In this document: one piece after another, positions 15,548-24,267 of the stretch
Position numbering within the stretch: the stretch's first letter is position 1
Layout of the letters: each line of letters starts with the position of its first letter
Assembly (NCBI RefSeq): GCF_022605525.1
Contig: NZ_JAKQYJ010000001.1
Span: 868,001 to 932,000 of the forward strand
Reading direction: 5' to 3'
Source: Porphyrobacter sp. GA68
Lineage (GTDB): Bacteria > Pseudomonadota > Alphaproteobacteria > Sphingomonadales > Sphingomonadaceae
Length of the DNA: 64,000 nucleotides
The notes under the pieces: model-generated
What the model was told of the DNA's origin: nothing
The model's input: the letters and a program-made list of their open reading frames with translations, nothing else
Databases searched by the model: none
Made by a program: the position numbers and the translations under genes

Positions 15548-16332
15548 AACGCGGTCCTCACGCTCAGCAGTTCGGGGAAGAACGCCTGTTCCAGAACCTT
15601 GCCAAGATAGGGCACGCCCGGCGTCCCGCCCGTGCCGCGCTTGAAACCGATGATCCGCTCCACCGTCTTGAGGTGCGCGAACCGCCAACGCTGGAAATGA
15701 TATTCAAGATCAACCAGCTTTTCCGCCAGCTCGTAGAGATCCCAATGCTCTTCGGGGGCGCGGTAGATCTGCGCCCAGGCCGCTTCGACCGCATCGCTGC
15801 GGACCCAGGCGCCGGCGTGGTCGCGTTCCAGCACGGCGGAAGGGAGTGCAAATTCGCGGCGGGCCAGCAGGCGGATGGCTTCGTCATACAGGCTCGGCCG
15901 GTCCAGTTCGGCGCGCAGGCGCTGCGCGACCTCGGGAACCGCTTCGTGTAGCGTCACCATGCTCGGATTGCGGCCCCCCAGCATGAATTCGAAAAGGCGG
16001 TATTGGGCGGACTGAAATCCGCTGGAGCTGCCCAGATGCGGCCGGACCGTGGAATAATCGCTGGGTGTCATGGTGGACAGCACGTCCCAGCTGCCGATCA
16101 GCTGTCCCTGCGCGCGGGCAATGCGGGCGAGCATCTTGAACGCGGGCCGCAGATCGTCGGCGGCGACCCGCTCGCGCGCCTCCGCCAGTTCATGCAGGCA
16201 CAGCTTCAGCCACAGCTCGCTGGCCTGATGGATGATAATGAACAGCATCTCGTCGTGGGCGCCGGATGCCGGATGCTGGGCGGCCAGGATGCGGTCGAGG
16301 TCGAGATAGGAGCTGTAAGTCACATCGGCCAT
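15544..16332 (-). CDS. kynA: Tryptophan 2,3-dioxygenase
   Basis: A 262-residue heme enzyme opening the indole ring of tryptophan to N-formylkynurenine. It contains HDEMLFIIIHQASELWLK (substrate side of the active site), PSDYSTVRPHLGSSSGFQS, the heme-ligand region FAHLKTVERIIGFKRGTGG, and GVPYLGK. Length is near the bacterial norm of about 280. It is the first gene of the kyn operon. No regulator such as KynR is adjacent on either side, so control cannot be read here. Confidence 0.95.
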   Translation of the reverse strand: MADVTYSSYLDLDRILAAQHPASGAHDEMLFIIIHQASELWLKLCLHELAEARERVAADDLRPAFKMLARIARAQGQLIGSWDVLSTMTPSDYSTVRPHLGSSSGFQSAQYRLFEFMLGGRNPSMVTLHEAVPEVAQRLRAELDRPSLYDEAIRLLARREFALPSAVLERDHAGAWVRSDAVEAAWAQIYRAPEEHWDLYELAEKLVDLEYHFQRWRFAHLKTVERIIGFKRGTGGTPGVPYLGKVLEQAFFPELLSVRTAL

Positions 16333-16364
16333 CGCGGCGGCCTAGCGCGCCGCGCGGCCGGACA

Positions 16365-16781
16365 CTAGCCCTCCACCACCCGCGTCTCGGGATGGTGCCG
16401 GTCCAGATGCTTTCTGATGATCCGCAGGTTCTTGCGGTTGGACCGGAATGCCACATCGAATGCGTCGCCGACCAGGGGAATGGCACCGATCACCGTGTCC
16501 ACGGCAAGATTGCCGCCCATCCGGTACAACTGCCACTTCGTCATCCCCAGATTGCGCCCCTCCCACACGATATACGCGCCCAGCGCCGCCGCGACAAAGT
16601 CGCCCACCACCGGCATCAGTCCGATCGCAGCATCAAGGCCGACGGGAAAGCGTGTCCCCGGCACCGTTAGGCTCCGCTCCAGCAGCCCCTCCATCACCTC
16701 CACCCGCCGGCGGATGGACGCCGGATCGTTGCCCAGAGGAAAGTCGATTTTCAGCCGCCGCGGCTTGCTGGTCGCATCCAT
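16365..16781 (-). CDS. DUF4112 domain protein
   Basis: A 138-residue DUF4112 protein with the family core PVGLDAAIGLMPVVGDFVAA and AVDTVIGAIPLVGDAFDVAF, a twofold repeat of a hydrophobic hairpin with GLIPxVGD, and the C-terminal RSNRKNLRIIRKHL. Both hydrophobic stretches could insert into the membrane. Function is unknown. It lies 6 bases downstream of the binding-lipoprotein gene and is probably co-transcribed with it. Confidence 0.82.
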   Translation of the reverse strand: MDATSKPRRLKIDFPLGNDPASIRRRVEVMEGLLERSLTVPGTRFPVGLDAAIGLMPVVGDFVAAALGAYIVWEGRNLGMTKWQLYRMGGNLAVDTVIGAIPLVGDAFDVAFRSNRKNLRIIRKHLDRHHPETRVVEG

Positions 16782-16787
16782 GGCAGA

Positions 16788-18260
16788 TCAGATGGGCGCA
16801 CCCGACAGCGGGAACAAGGGATGCGCGGCCCAGATGTTTTCGGCAAATCCGGTCACTCCGCCGCGCACCAGCGACCACCGCACCGGCGCACCCAGCGGGA
16901 TGAACAGGTTTGTTGTGGTGAGCACATCTTCGGCCCGAGACAGCAGGGCGGCACGTTCCTGCGGATTGAGCGTGCTGACTGCGCGGTCCACCATTTCATC
17001 GGCCTCGGCCGAGCACAAGGCCGGTTCGACGGAGCAGTGGAACTGGTTCATGAACCAGCGCGCCTGGCCATAGCGGGCGATGCGGTCGCGCAGCACAAGA
17101 TTGGCCGCCTCCGCGTCCCCTGCCCGCCTGACGGGCAACCCGACGGCCGCCAAGTCCGCTGCCACTTGCCGGAACACCAGGTCGCTGCCCGGCCCGGGGG
17201 GCAGGCGGACTGCAATGGGGTCGATCTCGCCCTGTGCCGCTTGCCAGCGCGCGACGCGTCCGGCGGCGATCGCGCGCCGGGCGGCGAGGTCCAGATCGCC
17301 CCATCGCTCCGCATTCTGTCTCGGGTTGCCGGGCAGGTTGGGTGGCACGATGCGCGTGGCCGGGATCCATCCGGCAAGATTGAACGGCTCCAGCAACACG
17401 GTGCGGTCGATCGCCATCGCCAGCGCCTCGCGGTTCTCCGGCTCCGCCAGAAAACCTTCGGTTCGCACCACATCGAAACCGAACAAGCCAAGAGCCTGAT
17501 CGATCCGCACGGTGCCGCGGGCAAGCGGGCCGGTGTCCAGCAGGGGCAGGCTGGCAAGGTCGCCGCCCAGCACAACCGCCACCTGGCCGGCGTTGAAGGC
17601 GGCAACGGCGTCGCGCGCCGGCAGCGTCCGGAGGCGGAGCGGCCGCGCCAGTTCATCCCAGCGCGGCTCTTCGGGCAGACCGCGGCTGCGCGGCGGGACA
17701 GGCAGCAGGGTCGTACCCGCTTGGCCGGCAGCATGTTCGGCTCGCCGCAGCGGACCCAGCCCCTGGCCGTCACGGACCAGACCAAGTTCCGGCTGTGCCA
17801 ACACCCGCAGGAATTGAGCCTGGGGGCTGGAAAGCTCGATTTCTACCACCCGGCTGGTCAGCGCCCGCACTTCCGCCACCTTGGCAAGATCGCGGCCAAG
17901 CGACGTGCCGCGCAGTTCGCGGATCGTGCTCAGCAGCTGGCGGCGGACCTGCTGCGCGGTCAGCTCCTCGCCATCTGGCCAGGAGGTGTTGCGCAGCCGG
18001 AAAATGTAGCTGAGGCCATCGTTCGTCACGATCCAGCTTTGCGCCACGCCGGCGACCACTTCGCCCGTTTCGTCCAGCCGCACCAATCCCTGCGCGGTGG
18101 CGGCCCGCAGCTGCTGCGCGGCGGGGGACAGACGCAGCCCGTCCTGTGCCAGATCTTCCGGGGCGCCAACGATTGCCACCGGCAGCGCCGCGTCAGGCGC
18201 GGACGCCGGCGCGCAGGCGGCCAGCGCGGCGGCAAGGCAGAGGGCAAAACGGTGGAGCAT
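16788..18260 (-). CDS. Family 5 extracellular solute-binding lipoprotein (peptide ABC type)
   Basis: A 490-residue SBP_bac_5 protein. The N-terminus is a lipoprotein signal with lipobox LAAC (Cys at about 17), so it should be anchored to a membrane. Inside are GQGLGPLRR, LRLDETGEVVAGVAQSW-like and LSYIFRLRNTSWPDGEELTA segments typical of the DppA/OppA fold. No ABC permease or ATPase gene is adjacent, so this is an orphan binding protein and transport is unproven. An upstream in-frame ATG at 18278 would add six residues; I prefer 18260 because it gives a compact signal peptide. Confidence 0.8.
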   Translation of the reverse strand: MLHRFALCLAAALAACAPASAPDAALPVAIVGAPEDLAQDGLRLSPAAQQLRAATAQGLVRLDETGEVVAGVAQSWIVTNDGLSYIFRLRNTSWPDGEELTAQQVRRQLLSTIRELRGTSLGRDLAKVAEVRALTSRVVEIELSSPQAQFLRVLAQPELGLVRDGQGLGPLRRAEHAAGQAGTTLLPVPPRSRGLPEEPRWDELARPLRLRTLPARDAVAAFNAGQVAVVLGGDLASLPLLDTGPLARGTVRIDQALGLFGFDVVRTEGFLAEPENREALAMAIDRTVLLEPFNLAGWIPATRIVPPNLPGNPRQNAERWGDLDLAARRAIAAGRVARWQAAQGEIDPIAVRLPPGPGSDLVFRQVAADLAAVGLPVRRAGDAEAANLVLRDRIARYGQARWFMNQFHCSVEPALCSAEADEMVDRAVSTLNPQERAALLSRAEDVLTTTNLFIPLGAPVRWSLVRGGVTGFAENIWAAHPLFPLSGAPI

Positions 18261-18317
18261 CCTGCCGGTTTTACCCATCCGGCGCGCAGGAGAAAGGGGT
18301 CGCCTGCGCTGGCGCCG

Positions 18318-19082
18318 TCAACCCAGCGCGCTCCACACCCCGTATCCGCTGGTAAGGGTCAGGATGATGCCCACCATGATCAGCAGCGGCTTTGCCGGCA
18401 CATGCCGGGCGACGACCGCGCCCAGCGGGGCGGCCGCGATGCCGCCGATCAACAGGCCCAGCGTTGCCCCGATCAGGTCAGCGATGCCAAGCTGCAGGAT
18501 GAAGGTCACGGATATGGCCACTGTCAGGAAGAATTCCGTGGCGCTGACAGTGCCCACGACCCGGCGCGGCTCCGCCCCCTGCACCAGCAGGTTGGACGTG
18601 ACGATCGGACCCCATCCGCCGCCGCCCGCCGCGTCCAGAAATCCGCCAACCAGACCGAGCGGTGCGACCACCTTCGCTTCTCGCGGACGCGGTGGGTAAA
18701 GCAGGCCGCGCACCAGCAGATAAACCCCGATGCCCGACAGGTAGAGCAGCACGACGGGGCGCATCAGTTCTGCATTGAGCGAAGTGAGGACGTAGGCGCC
18801 CGCGACGCCGCCGATCACGCCGGGGATCACCAGCCGCGCGAACAGCCGAGGGTCAACGTTCCCGTGGAGCAGGTGGCTGATGCCCGAAACAGCGGTGGTG
18901 AACACCTCTGTCACATGCACCTGCTTGGATGCCTGCGCGGGCGGCACGCCGAGAAAGCCGACGAGCAAGGTGTTGGTGATGACCCCAAACGCCATTCCCA
19001 GCGCACCGTCCACCAGCTGCGCCGCGAATCCGATCAGGATAAACGGGAGCAGGTCGGTCCATGCGATCCCGAATAGTTCCAC
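18318..19082 (-). CDS. TauE/SafE-family sulfite/organosulfonate exporter-like permease
   Basis: A 254-residue integral membrane protein with about eight hydrophobic segments. It has the two family half-repeats: GFAAQLVDGALGMAFGVITN, then GLVGGFLDAAGGGGWGPIVT. TauE/SafE proteins export sulfite, sulfoacetate or related anions, and the substrate cannot be assigned here. No sulfur-metabolism gene is adjacent. A 14-bp perfect palindrome lies 33 bases before the start, a possible operator. Confidence 0.85.
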   Translation of the reverse strand: MELFGIAWTDLLPFILIGFAAQLVDGALGMAFGVITNTLLVGFLGVPPAQASKQVHVTEVFTTAVSGISHLLHGNVDPRLFARLVIPGVIGGVAGAYVLTSLNAELMRPVVLLYLSGIGVYLLVRGLLYPPRPREAKVVAPLGLVGGFLDAAGGGGWGPIVTSNLLVQGAEPRRVVGTVSATEFFLTVAISVTFILQLGIADLIGATLGLLIGGIAAAPLGAVVARHVPAKPLLIMVGIILTLTSGYGVWSALG

Positions 19083-19114
19083 CTGCGCCCACCTTCTGTT
19101 GCCCCCGATTTCAT

Positions 19115-19128
19115 ATAGCGGCCGCTAT
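19115..19128. promoter_or_regulatory. Perfect 14-bp palindrome upstream of the TauE-like gene
   Basis: ATAGCGGCCGCTAT is a perfect dyad (7-bp half sites) containing a NotI site. It lies 33 bases upstream of the permease start and 31 bases beyond the end of the SDR gene. It could be an operator; no regulator gene is adjacent. Confidence 0.35.
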
Positions 19129-19158
19129 TTATTGACGAGTGGGAAAATGAAGTGTTGG

Positions 19159-19836
19159 CTACCAGGGCAGCTCAGCCCCTGTGTAATCAAGGAAGTGGTG
19201 ATCGAGCGGGTGCGCCTTGGACAGCACGTCGGCCAGTCCATGCGCGCTTTCAGCGACACCGACAGGTGCGTTATCGCCGCCCATTTCCGTTCGGACCCAC
19301 CCGGGGTGCAGCGACAGTACCGGGATACCGCGCGGCTTGGCCGTCTGCACGAAGACGCCGCGCGCCAGCATGTTCTGCGCCGCCTTGCTCATCCGGTACA
19401 GTTCGGACCCTCCTGAGCTGTCGGCGATCGACCCCATCCGGGACGTGGTGAAGGCAAGAATGCCGCCGTCCCTGACAAGGGGCAGCAGGATGCGCGCGGT
19501 GCCGATCGGGCCTGCCGCATTGACCCGCATGATGCGCAGGAGGTCGGCATCGCTCGCCTCGTCCACGGGTTGCGCGTCCCAGATGCCGGCGTTCACCAGC
19601 AGGACGTCCAGGGACTTTGGCGTTCCGGCTGCGCGAAGCGCGTCGATCTGCACGCGGTCGGTTACATCCGCGGTGACGATCTCGACCTGCCCCGGCCGTT
19701 CACGGGCCACGTCGTGCAAGCCTGCGCTGTGCGACCGCTCGCTGGCGATCACCCGCCATCCGCGTGCCGCCAGTTCGCGGACCAGCCCCAGGCCGATCCC
19801 GCGAGAGGCACCGATGATCATCGCTGTTTGCGCCAT
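19159..19836 (-). CDS. Short-chain dehydrogenase/reductase
   Basis: A 225-residue classical SDR. The NAD(P) motif is IGASRGIGLGL (TGxxxGxG type) at the N-terminus, an acidic cofactor patch is ADVTD, the structural motif is LVNAGIWD, and the catalytic YxxxK is YRMSK with TTSRMGS upstream. Similar to the C-factor and CsgA-like sub-branch. Substrate unknown. The start at 19836 is chosen because GGAGAGG sits 6 bases upstream. The frame ends 32 bases before the palindrome of the permease gene. It lies 15 bases after trmB and may be co-transcribed with it. Confidence 0.82.
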   Translation of the reverse strand: MAQTAMIIGASRGIGLGLVRELAARGWRVIASERSHSAGLHDVARERPGQVEIVTADVTDRVQIDALRAAGTPKSLDVLLVNAGIWDAQPVDEASDADLLRIMRVNAAGPIGTARILLPLVRDGGILAFTTSRMGSIADSSGGSELYRMSKAAQNMLARGVFVQTAKPRGIPVLSLHPGWVRTEMGGDNAPVGVAESAHGLADVLSKAHPLDHHFLDYTGAELPW

Positions 19837-19850
19837 TAGCCGCCTCTCCA

Positions 19851-20549
19851 TCACCGCCTGCGGTAGCGGAAGTACCACACTTCATGCCCCTGGTCCCGCG
19901 CCTTGGCTTCGTAGCGCGTTTCCGGCCAGCCGGAGGGGCGTTGGCTCCAGCTCTGCGGGCCGTCGACCAGCCATTCGAACTGCGCTTCATGCCGGCGCAT
20001 GACCATCAGGGCGTGGCGCAGATACACCGGATGATCGGTGCCAAAGCGCAGCTCTCCGCCCGGTTTCAGCTTGGCGGCAAACAGGTCCACCGGCCCGTCG
20101 TTCATCATCCGCCGCTTGGCATGACGCGCCTTGGGCCAGGGATCCGGGTGAAGCAGGTAGATCATCGTCAGGGCTCCGTCCGGCACCCGCGCCAGCACCT
20201 CCAGCGCATCGCCATGGTGCAGCCGGACGTTGGCGAGTCGCCCTTCTTCCACATGGACCAGCGCCGCCGCCACTCCGTTGAGGAACGGTTCCGCGCCGAT
20301 GAAGCCGTGATTGGGCAACAGGTCGGCGCGGTAGGCGAGATGCTCGCCTCCACCAAAGCCGATTTCGAAGTGCAGGGGACAATCCTCCCCGAAGAGGCGC
20401 TCCGCCGTCACCGGCCCATCGGCGGGCACGGCAATCTGCGGCAGCAACCGGTCAACCAGCCCCTGCTGCCGCGCGCGCAGCGGTTTGCCGACGGAGCGGC
20501 CGTACAGGCGGTTGAGGGTGAGGGGGTCGCCGGGTTTGTGCGCGGTCAT
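19851..20549 (-). CDS. trmB: tRNA (guanine-N7-)-methyltransferase
   Basis: A 232-residue SAM-dependent enzyme that methylates G46 in the variable loop of tRNAs. Features are LYGRSVGKPLR at the N-terminus, the SAM motif FEIGFGGGEHLA, the acidic MIYLLHPDPWPKARHAKRR motif and the terminal GHEVWYFRYR. Start at 20549 gives MTAHKPGDPLTLNRLYGR, the normal family N-terminus; the frame opens earlier without support. Confidence 0.93.
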   Translation of the reverse strand: MTAHKPGDPLTLNRLYGRSVGKPLRARQQGLVDRLLPQIAVPADGPVTAERLFGEDCPLHFEIGFGGGEHLAYRADLLPNHGFIGAEPFLNGVAAALVHVEEGRLANVRLHHGDALEVLARVPDGALTMIYLLHPDPWPKARHAKRRMMNDGPVDLFAAKLKPGGELRFGTDHPVYLRHALMVMRRHEAQFEWLVDGPQSWSQRPSGWPETRYEAKARDQGHEVWYFRYRRR

Positions 20550-20651
20550 GGACGCGCGCCTTACCGCGCCCGGCTGCGATGCGCCAGCGCCGCCATTTCG
20601 TTCCGCGCGCAGCCGTGGTAATCTCGATGCCTGGCTGTTCAGGAGGCCGTA

Positions 20652-20683
20652 CATTGAGTGGGCATGACATTGAGCGGGCATGA
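20652..20683. repeat. 16-bp tandem duplication over the start of the following gene
   Basis: Two adjacent 16-base copies, CATTGAGTGGGCATGA and CATTGAGCGGGCATGA, differ at one base. They cover the initiation region of the next gene and put an ATG in each copy, in different frames. The unit is not a multiple of three. Confidence 0.8.
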
Positions 20684-21020
20684 CTTTGCCGCGACCTATG
20701 CCGCGCTACGCACCGTGATGCTGCGCAATGCCGGCGAGCAGATTGTTACGGAAGATGCGCCCGGGTCACTGATCCTGCGAACCCGCGCTCTCGATGCCAA
20801 GGGGCAACCTGGCTGGTTCGGCACGGTGACGGTGAAGAAAAGCTACGTCGCCTATCACCTGATGCCGCTTTACGAGCAGCCGGCGTTGGCGGACGGGCTC
20901 AGTCCTGAGCTCGCCAGACGGCGTCAGGGAAAGACTTGCTTCAACTTCAAGGATGTCGATGAAGACCTGTTCGAAGAACTTGCGGCGCTGACCGCGCGGT
21001 GCGCGAGCAGCGCCGGGTAA
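20658..21020 (+). CDS. Small conserved hypothetical protein
   Basis: A protein of about 120 residues with KKSYVAYHLMPLYEQPALAD, LSPELARRRQGKTCFNFKDV and DEDLFEELAALTARC. The pattern resembles short DUF1801/YdhG-like proteins, but I would not assign the family firmly. No signal peptide or membrane segment. The start is uncertain: GTG at 20658 has AGGAGG 11 bases upstream, and ATG at 20664 is in the same frame two codons later. Both lie inside a 16-bp tandem duplication. It converges with ctrA, leaving 6 bases between them. Confidence 0.6.
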   Translation: MGMTLSGHDFAATYAALRTVMLRNAGEQIVTEDAPGSLILRTRALDAKGQPGWFGTVTVKKSYVAYHLMPLYEQPALADGLSPELARRRQGKTCFNFKDVDEDLFEELAALTARCASSAG

Positions 21021-21026
21021 CGGCGT

Positions 21027-21722
21027 TCAGGCCGCCACCGCCTCCGTCGTCTCGTCACGCAGCACGTAGCCACGGCCCCAGACCGTCTCGATGTAGTTTT
21101 CCCCGCCGCAGGCCTGGCTCAGTTTCTTGCGCAGCTTGCAGATGAACACGTCGATGATCTTGAGTTCCGGTTCGTCCATGCCGCCGTACAGGTGGTTGAG
21201 AAACATTTCCTTCGTCAGGGTGGTGCCCTTGCGCAGGGAAAGCAGTTCCAGCATCGCGTATTCCTTGCCCGTCAGGTGTACGCGCGCGCCGTCCACCTCA
21301 ACCGTCTTGGCATCGAGGTTGACGCACATCTTGCCGGTTCGGATCACCGACTGGCTGTGGCCCTTGGACCGGCGCACGACCGCGTGGATGCGGGCGACCA
21401 GTTCGTCGCGGTGGAACGGCTTGGTGACATAATCATCGGCGCCAAAGCCGAACGAACGGACCTTGGAGTCCATCTCGGCAACGCCTGACAGAATTAGAAC
21501 GGGGGTCTGCACCTTCGCGACGCGCAGCTTCTTGAGGACGTCGTAGCCGTGCATGTCGGGCAGGTTGAGATCGAGCAGGATGATGTCGTAATCGTACAGC
21601 TTGCCCAGATCCAACCCTTCTTCGCCAAGGTCGGTGGTGTAAACGTTGAACCCTTCGGCAGAAAGCATCAGCTCGATTGCCTTGGCGGTTGTCGGCTCGT
21701 CTTCGATAAGCAGAACGCGCAT
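21027..21722 (-). CDS. ctrA: Cell-cycle response regulator CtrA
   Basis: A 231-residue OmpR-class regulator nearly identical in layout to CtrA. The receiver has Glu7-Asp8 and phospho-acceptor Asp51 in [15 protein letters not shown], and Lys in [14 protein letters not shown]. The DNA-binding winged helix contains [17 protein letters not shown] and [20 protein letters not shown], the CtrA-specific recognition region. CtrA binds TTAA-N7-TTAA-type sites and controls cell cycle, motility and, in several alphaproteobacteria, GTA genes. The C-terminus ends in AVAA, a likely ClpXP-type degron as in Caulobacter CtrA (AA end). Autoregulation is possible given the TTAACC boxes upstream. Confidence 0.95.
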   Translation of the reverse strand: MRVLLIEDEPTTAKAIELMLSAEGFNVYTTDLGEEGLDLGKLYDYDIILLDLNLPDMHGYDVLKKLRVAKVQTPVLILSGVAEMDSKVRSFGFGADDYVTKPFHRDELVARIHAVVRRSKGHSQSVIRTGKMCVNLDAKTVEVDGARVHLTGKEYAMLELLSLRKGTTLTKEMFLNHLYGGMDEPELKIIDVFICKLRKKLSQACGGENYIETVWGRGYVLRDETTEAVAA

Positions 21723-21786
21723 GCGCTTGGACCCCCTTGTTATTCCATCTTCCTGACATGGGCCGTCAGCCGCGGCCCTGCCGGAG

Positions 21787-21823
21787 AATTAACCACACAA
21801 CAGATGAAGGGGAAAGGTTAATT
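21787..21823. promoter_or_regulatory. Inverted TTAACC boxes upstream of ctrA
   Basis: AATTAACC (21787-21794) and GGTTAATT (21816-21823) are perfect inverted copies separated by 21 bases, 65 to 101 bases upstream of the ctrA start. Each contains a TTAACC core resembling half of a CtrA box (TTAACCAT). The canonical TTAA-N7-TTAA spacing is absent. Confidence 0.4.
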
Positions 21824-21857
21824 TTGTGTTGCGCCAGCGGTCCTTGAGAACACTTTT

Positions 21858-23321
21858 TCAAACACTTTTAAGATTGTTAAGCTTCGCCTGCCTTCGTCTT
21901 TGAACAGAACTGCCGATGCCCATCGCCTCGCGGTATTTGGCGACGGTGCGACGCGCAAGATCATAGCCGTCCTGTTTCAGCAGTTCGACCAGACGATCGT
22001 CTGACAGGATGGCGCCCGGTGCCTCGTCCGCGATCAGCGCCCTGATTCGCGCCTTCACAGCCTGTGAAGAGGCGTCGCCCTCGCCATCGTCCCCGCCGAC
22101 GCCGCTGGAAAAGAAATACCGCAGCTCAAAGGTGCCGAAGGGGCAGCCAAGATACTTGTTGTTCGTCACCCGGCTGACGGTCGATTCGTGCATGCCGATG
22201 CGCTCTGCCACTTCCCGCAAGGTGAGGGACCGCATCCCCGCAATGCCCCGCCGGAAGAAGTCGGCCTGATGCTCGATGATGGCGGACGCGGCCTTCAGGA
22301 TCGTCTTTTGCCGCTGGTCGAGCGCCCGCAGGAGCCAGTGCGCTTCGCCCAGCTGATTGTCCAGCCAGCCGCGCGCCGCCTTGTCGGAACAGCCTTCGCG
22401 CAAGGACACGTAGTAGTCCCGGTTCACCACCAGCCGGGGCAGGGTGGCATCGTTCAGCCGGATGTCCCAACCGCCCGGCGCCCGTGTCATCAGTATGTCG
22501 GGCACCACCGCGCTGTCATCGCACCCCCCGAAGCGGCAGCCAGGCTTGGGATCGTAGCTGCGCAGTTCGGCCAGCATTTCCGCCAGATCCTCGTCATCGA
22601 CCTCGCACAGCTTCTTCAGCCGGTCGACCTCGCCCCGCGCAACCAGGTCCAGATTGTCGATCAGGCGCGCCATGCACGGATCGTAACGGTCCGCCTCCTT
22701 CGCCTGCAGGACGATGCATTCAGCGAGCGAGCGGGCCCCGACGCCCGGCGGGTCCAGCGACTGGACGAGATGAAGCGCACGCTCCGCTTCGGCATCGGGG
22801 ACGCCGAGATCGGCGGCAATGCTGGCCAGCGGTGCCGCGAGATAGCCGGCCTCGTCCAGTTCGCCGATGATGCGCGCCGCGATCAACGCCTCACGCCCGT
22901 CGCGCGTTGCGGCGGCCAGCTGGTCGGTGAGGTGCTGCGCCAGGGTGGGGCCAGAGGCATCGGCCCGATCTTCGATGGGGTGGTCTTCGCCGGAAGCAGC
23001 ACCTGCTGCCGCGCTGCTCCAGTCGCCCGCATCACCCCGCCCCGCTTCCTCGTCGATCACGGCAGGCTCGATGTCTAGCGCACCGTCACCGGCCGCAGGG
23101 CTGTCAGCCGCCGGTTCGGAAGAAGCCGGCGCCGGCGCGCCGCTGCCACTCTCGCGTCTGATATCGCCCACGTCCAGGAGCGGATTGGCCTCGAGCGCAC
23201 CTTCGATATACGCCTCAAGCTCGAGATTGGACAAGGCCAGCAGCTTCACCGCCTGCTGCATCTGCGGCGTCATGACGAGCGACTGCGTTTGCCGCAGTTG
23301 AAGCCCGGGTCCAAGCGCCAT
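21858..23321 (-). CDS. rpoN: RNA polymerase sigma-54 factor
   Basis: A 487-residue sigma-54. Region I is the Gln/Leu-rich activator-contact segment (LQLRQTQSLVMTPQMQQAV), region II is acidic (about 50-120), and region III has the core-binding and helix-turn-helix parts (SLTLREVAERIGMHESTVSR). The RpoN box ARRTVAKYRE near the C-terminus binds the -24 element. The start at 23321 has GGAAGGAAG 6 bases upstream and gives the standard MALGPGLQLRQ. Sigma-54 needs AAA activators and usually controls nitrogen, motility or envelope genes. It follows lptB by 26 bases, a common alphaproteobacterial order. Confidence 0.94.
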   Translation of the reverse strand: MALGPGLQLRQTQSLVMTPQMQQAVKLLALSNLELEAYIEGALEANPLLDVGDIRRESGSGAPAPASSEPAADSPAAGDGALDIEPAVIDEEAGRGDAGDWSSAAAGAASGEDHPIEDRADASGPTLAQHLTDQLAAATRDGREALIAARIIGELDEAGYLAAPLASIAADLGVPDAEAERALHLVQSLDPPGVGARSLAECIVLQAKEADRYDPCMARLIDNLDLVARGEVDRLKKLCEVDDEDLAEMLAELRSYDPKPGCRFGGCDDSAVVPDILMTRAPGGWDIRLNDATLPRLVVNRDYYVSLREGCSDKAARGWLDNQLGEAHWLLRALDQRQKTILKAASAIIEHQADFFRRGIAGMRSLTLREVAERIGMHESTVSRVTNNKYLGCPFGTFELRYFFSSGVGGDDGEGDASSQAVKARIRALIADEAPGAILSDDRLVELLKQDGYDLARRTVAKYREAMGIGSSVQRRRQAKLNNLKSV

Positions 23322-23347
23322 GCAGAACTTCCTTCCTTCCAGCCCCG

Positions 23348-24136
23348 CTACAGGGTGAAACTTTCTCCCAGATAAAGGCGACGAACATTTTCGTCCGCCA
23401 CCAGGTCTTGCGGGGTGCCGGCGAACAGCACCTGCCCGCCGTAGATGATACACGCACGATCCACGATTTCCAAGGTTTCCCGCACATTATGATCGGTAAT
23501 GAGGACGCCGATCCCGCGCGTCTTCAGGTCGGCGACGAGATCACGAATGTCACTGATCGACAGAGGGTCGATGCCCGCGAACGGTTCGTCGAGCAGCATG
23601 ATGGACGGTTTTGCCGCCAGGGCGCGGGCGATCTCGCACCGGCGCCGCTCGCCGCCGGACAGCGCCATGGCGGGGCTTGCGCGCAGCCGGGTGAGACCGA
23701 ATTCGTCGAGCAACCGTTCCAGTTCGGCCGCGCGGGTGTCGCGGTCCGGCTCCACCATTTCCAGCACGCAACCGATGTTCTGTTCCACGGTCATGCCACG
23801 AAAGATGGAGGTTTCCTGTGGCAGGTAGCCAAGGCCCAGAATGGCGCGGCGATACATTGGCAGGTGGGTCACATCCTCCCCGTCCATCAGGATGCGCCCC
23901 GAGTCGGGTTTCACCAGGCCCATGATCGAATAGAAGCAGGTCGTCTTGCCTGCGCCGTTGGGGCCGAGCAGACCCAGCACCTCGCCCTTGCCCACGTTCA
24001 GCGATATGTCCGTCAGCACCGCGCGGCTGTCGTAACTCTTGGCGATGGACACGACTTCCAGGCCGCCCTGCGGGATGGGCGGGGCGGCCGACGACGGGGC
24101 GGGATCGGTCAGGATGGAGGTGTCAAAATCGGCCAT
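23348..24136 (-). CDS. lptB: LPS export ABC transporter ATPase LptB
   Basis: A 262-residue ABC ATPase. Walker A is GPNGAGKT at 58-65, Q-loop GYLPQETSIFRGMTVEQN, signature LSGGERRR, Walker B IMLLDEPFAGIDP, and H-loop LITDHNVRETL. It has the LptB-type C-terminus (VRRLYLGESFTL). With LptFG and LptC it pulls lipopolysaccharide out of the inner membrane. The N-terminus carries about 25 extra residues rich in Ala/Pro compared with the usual 240. LptA and LptC genes should lie elsewhere or to the right; none is adjacent. Confidence 0.95.
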   Translation of the reverse strand: MADFDTSILTDPAPSSAAPPIPQGGLEVVSIAKSYDSRAVLTDISLNVGKGEVLGLLGPNGAGKTTCFYSIMGLVKPDSGRILMDGEDVTHLPMYRRAILGLGYLPQETSIFRGMTVEQNIGCVLEMVEPDRDTRAAELERLLDEFGLTRLRASPAMALSGGERRRCEIARALAAKPSIMLLDEPFAGIDPLSISDIRDLVADLKTRGIGVLITDHNVRETLEIVDRACIIYGGQVLFAGTPQDLVADENVRRLYLGESFTL

Positions 24137-24267
24137 GCACCCCCTGCCTTAGGGATTGCGGGCCGCCGTGAAAAGGGCGGGGGGCCGGGTGCGATCGGAC
24201 ACGGCGCGGCGACTGGCTTGCTTTTCAAGGCGGGGTGAGGAAGGGTGGGGCCAGAGGAGATCAGGTG

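Noticed and set aside
16821-19076. A 751-residue plus-strand frame
   Set aside because: Antisense to the solute-binding lipoprotein and TauE genes. High-GC codon structure creates long open antisense frames.
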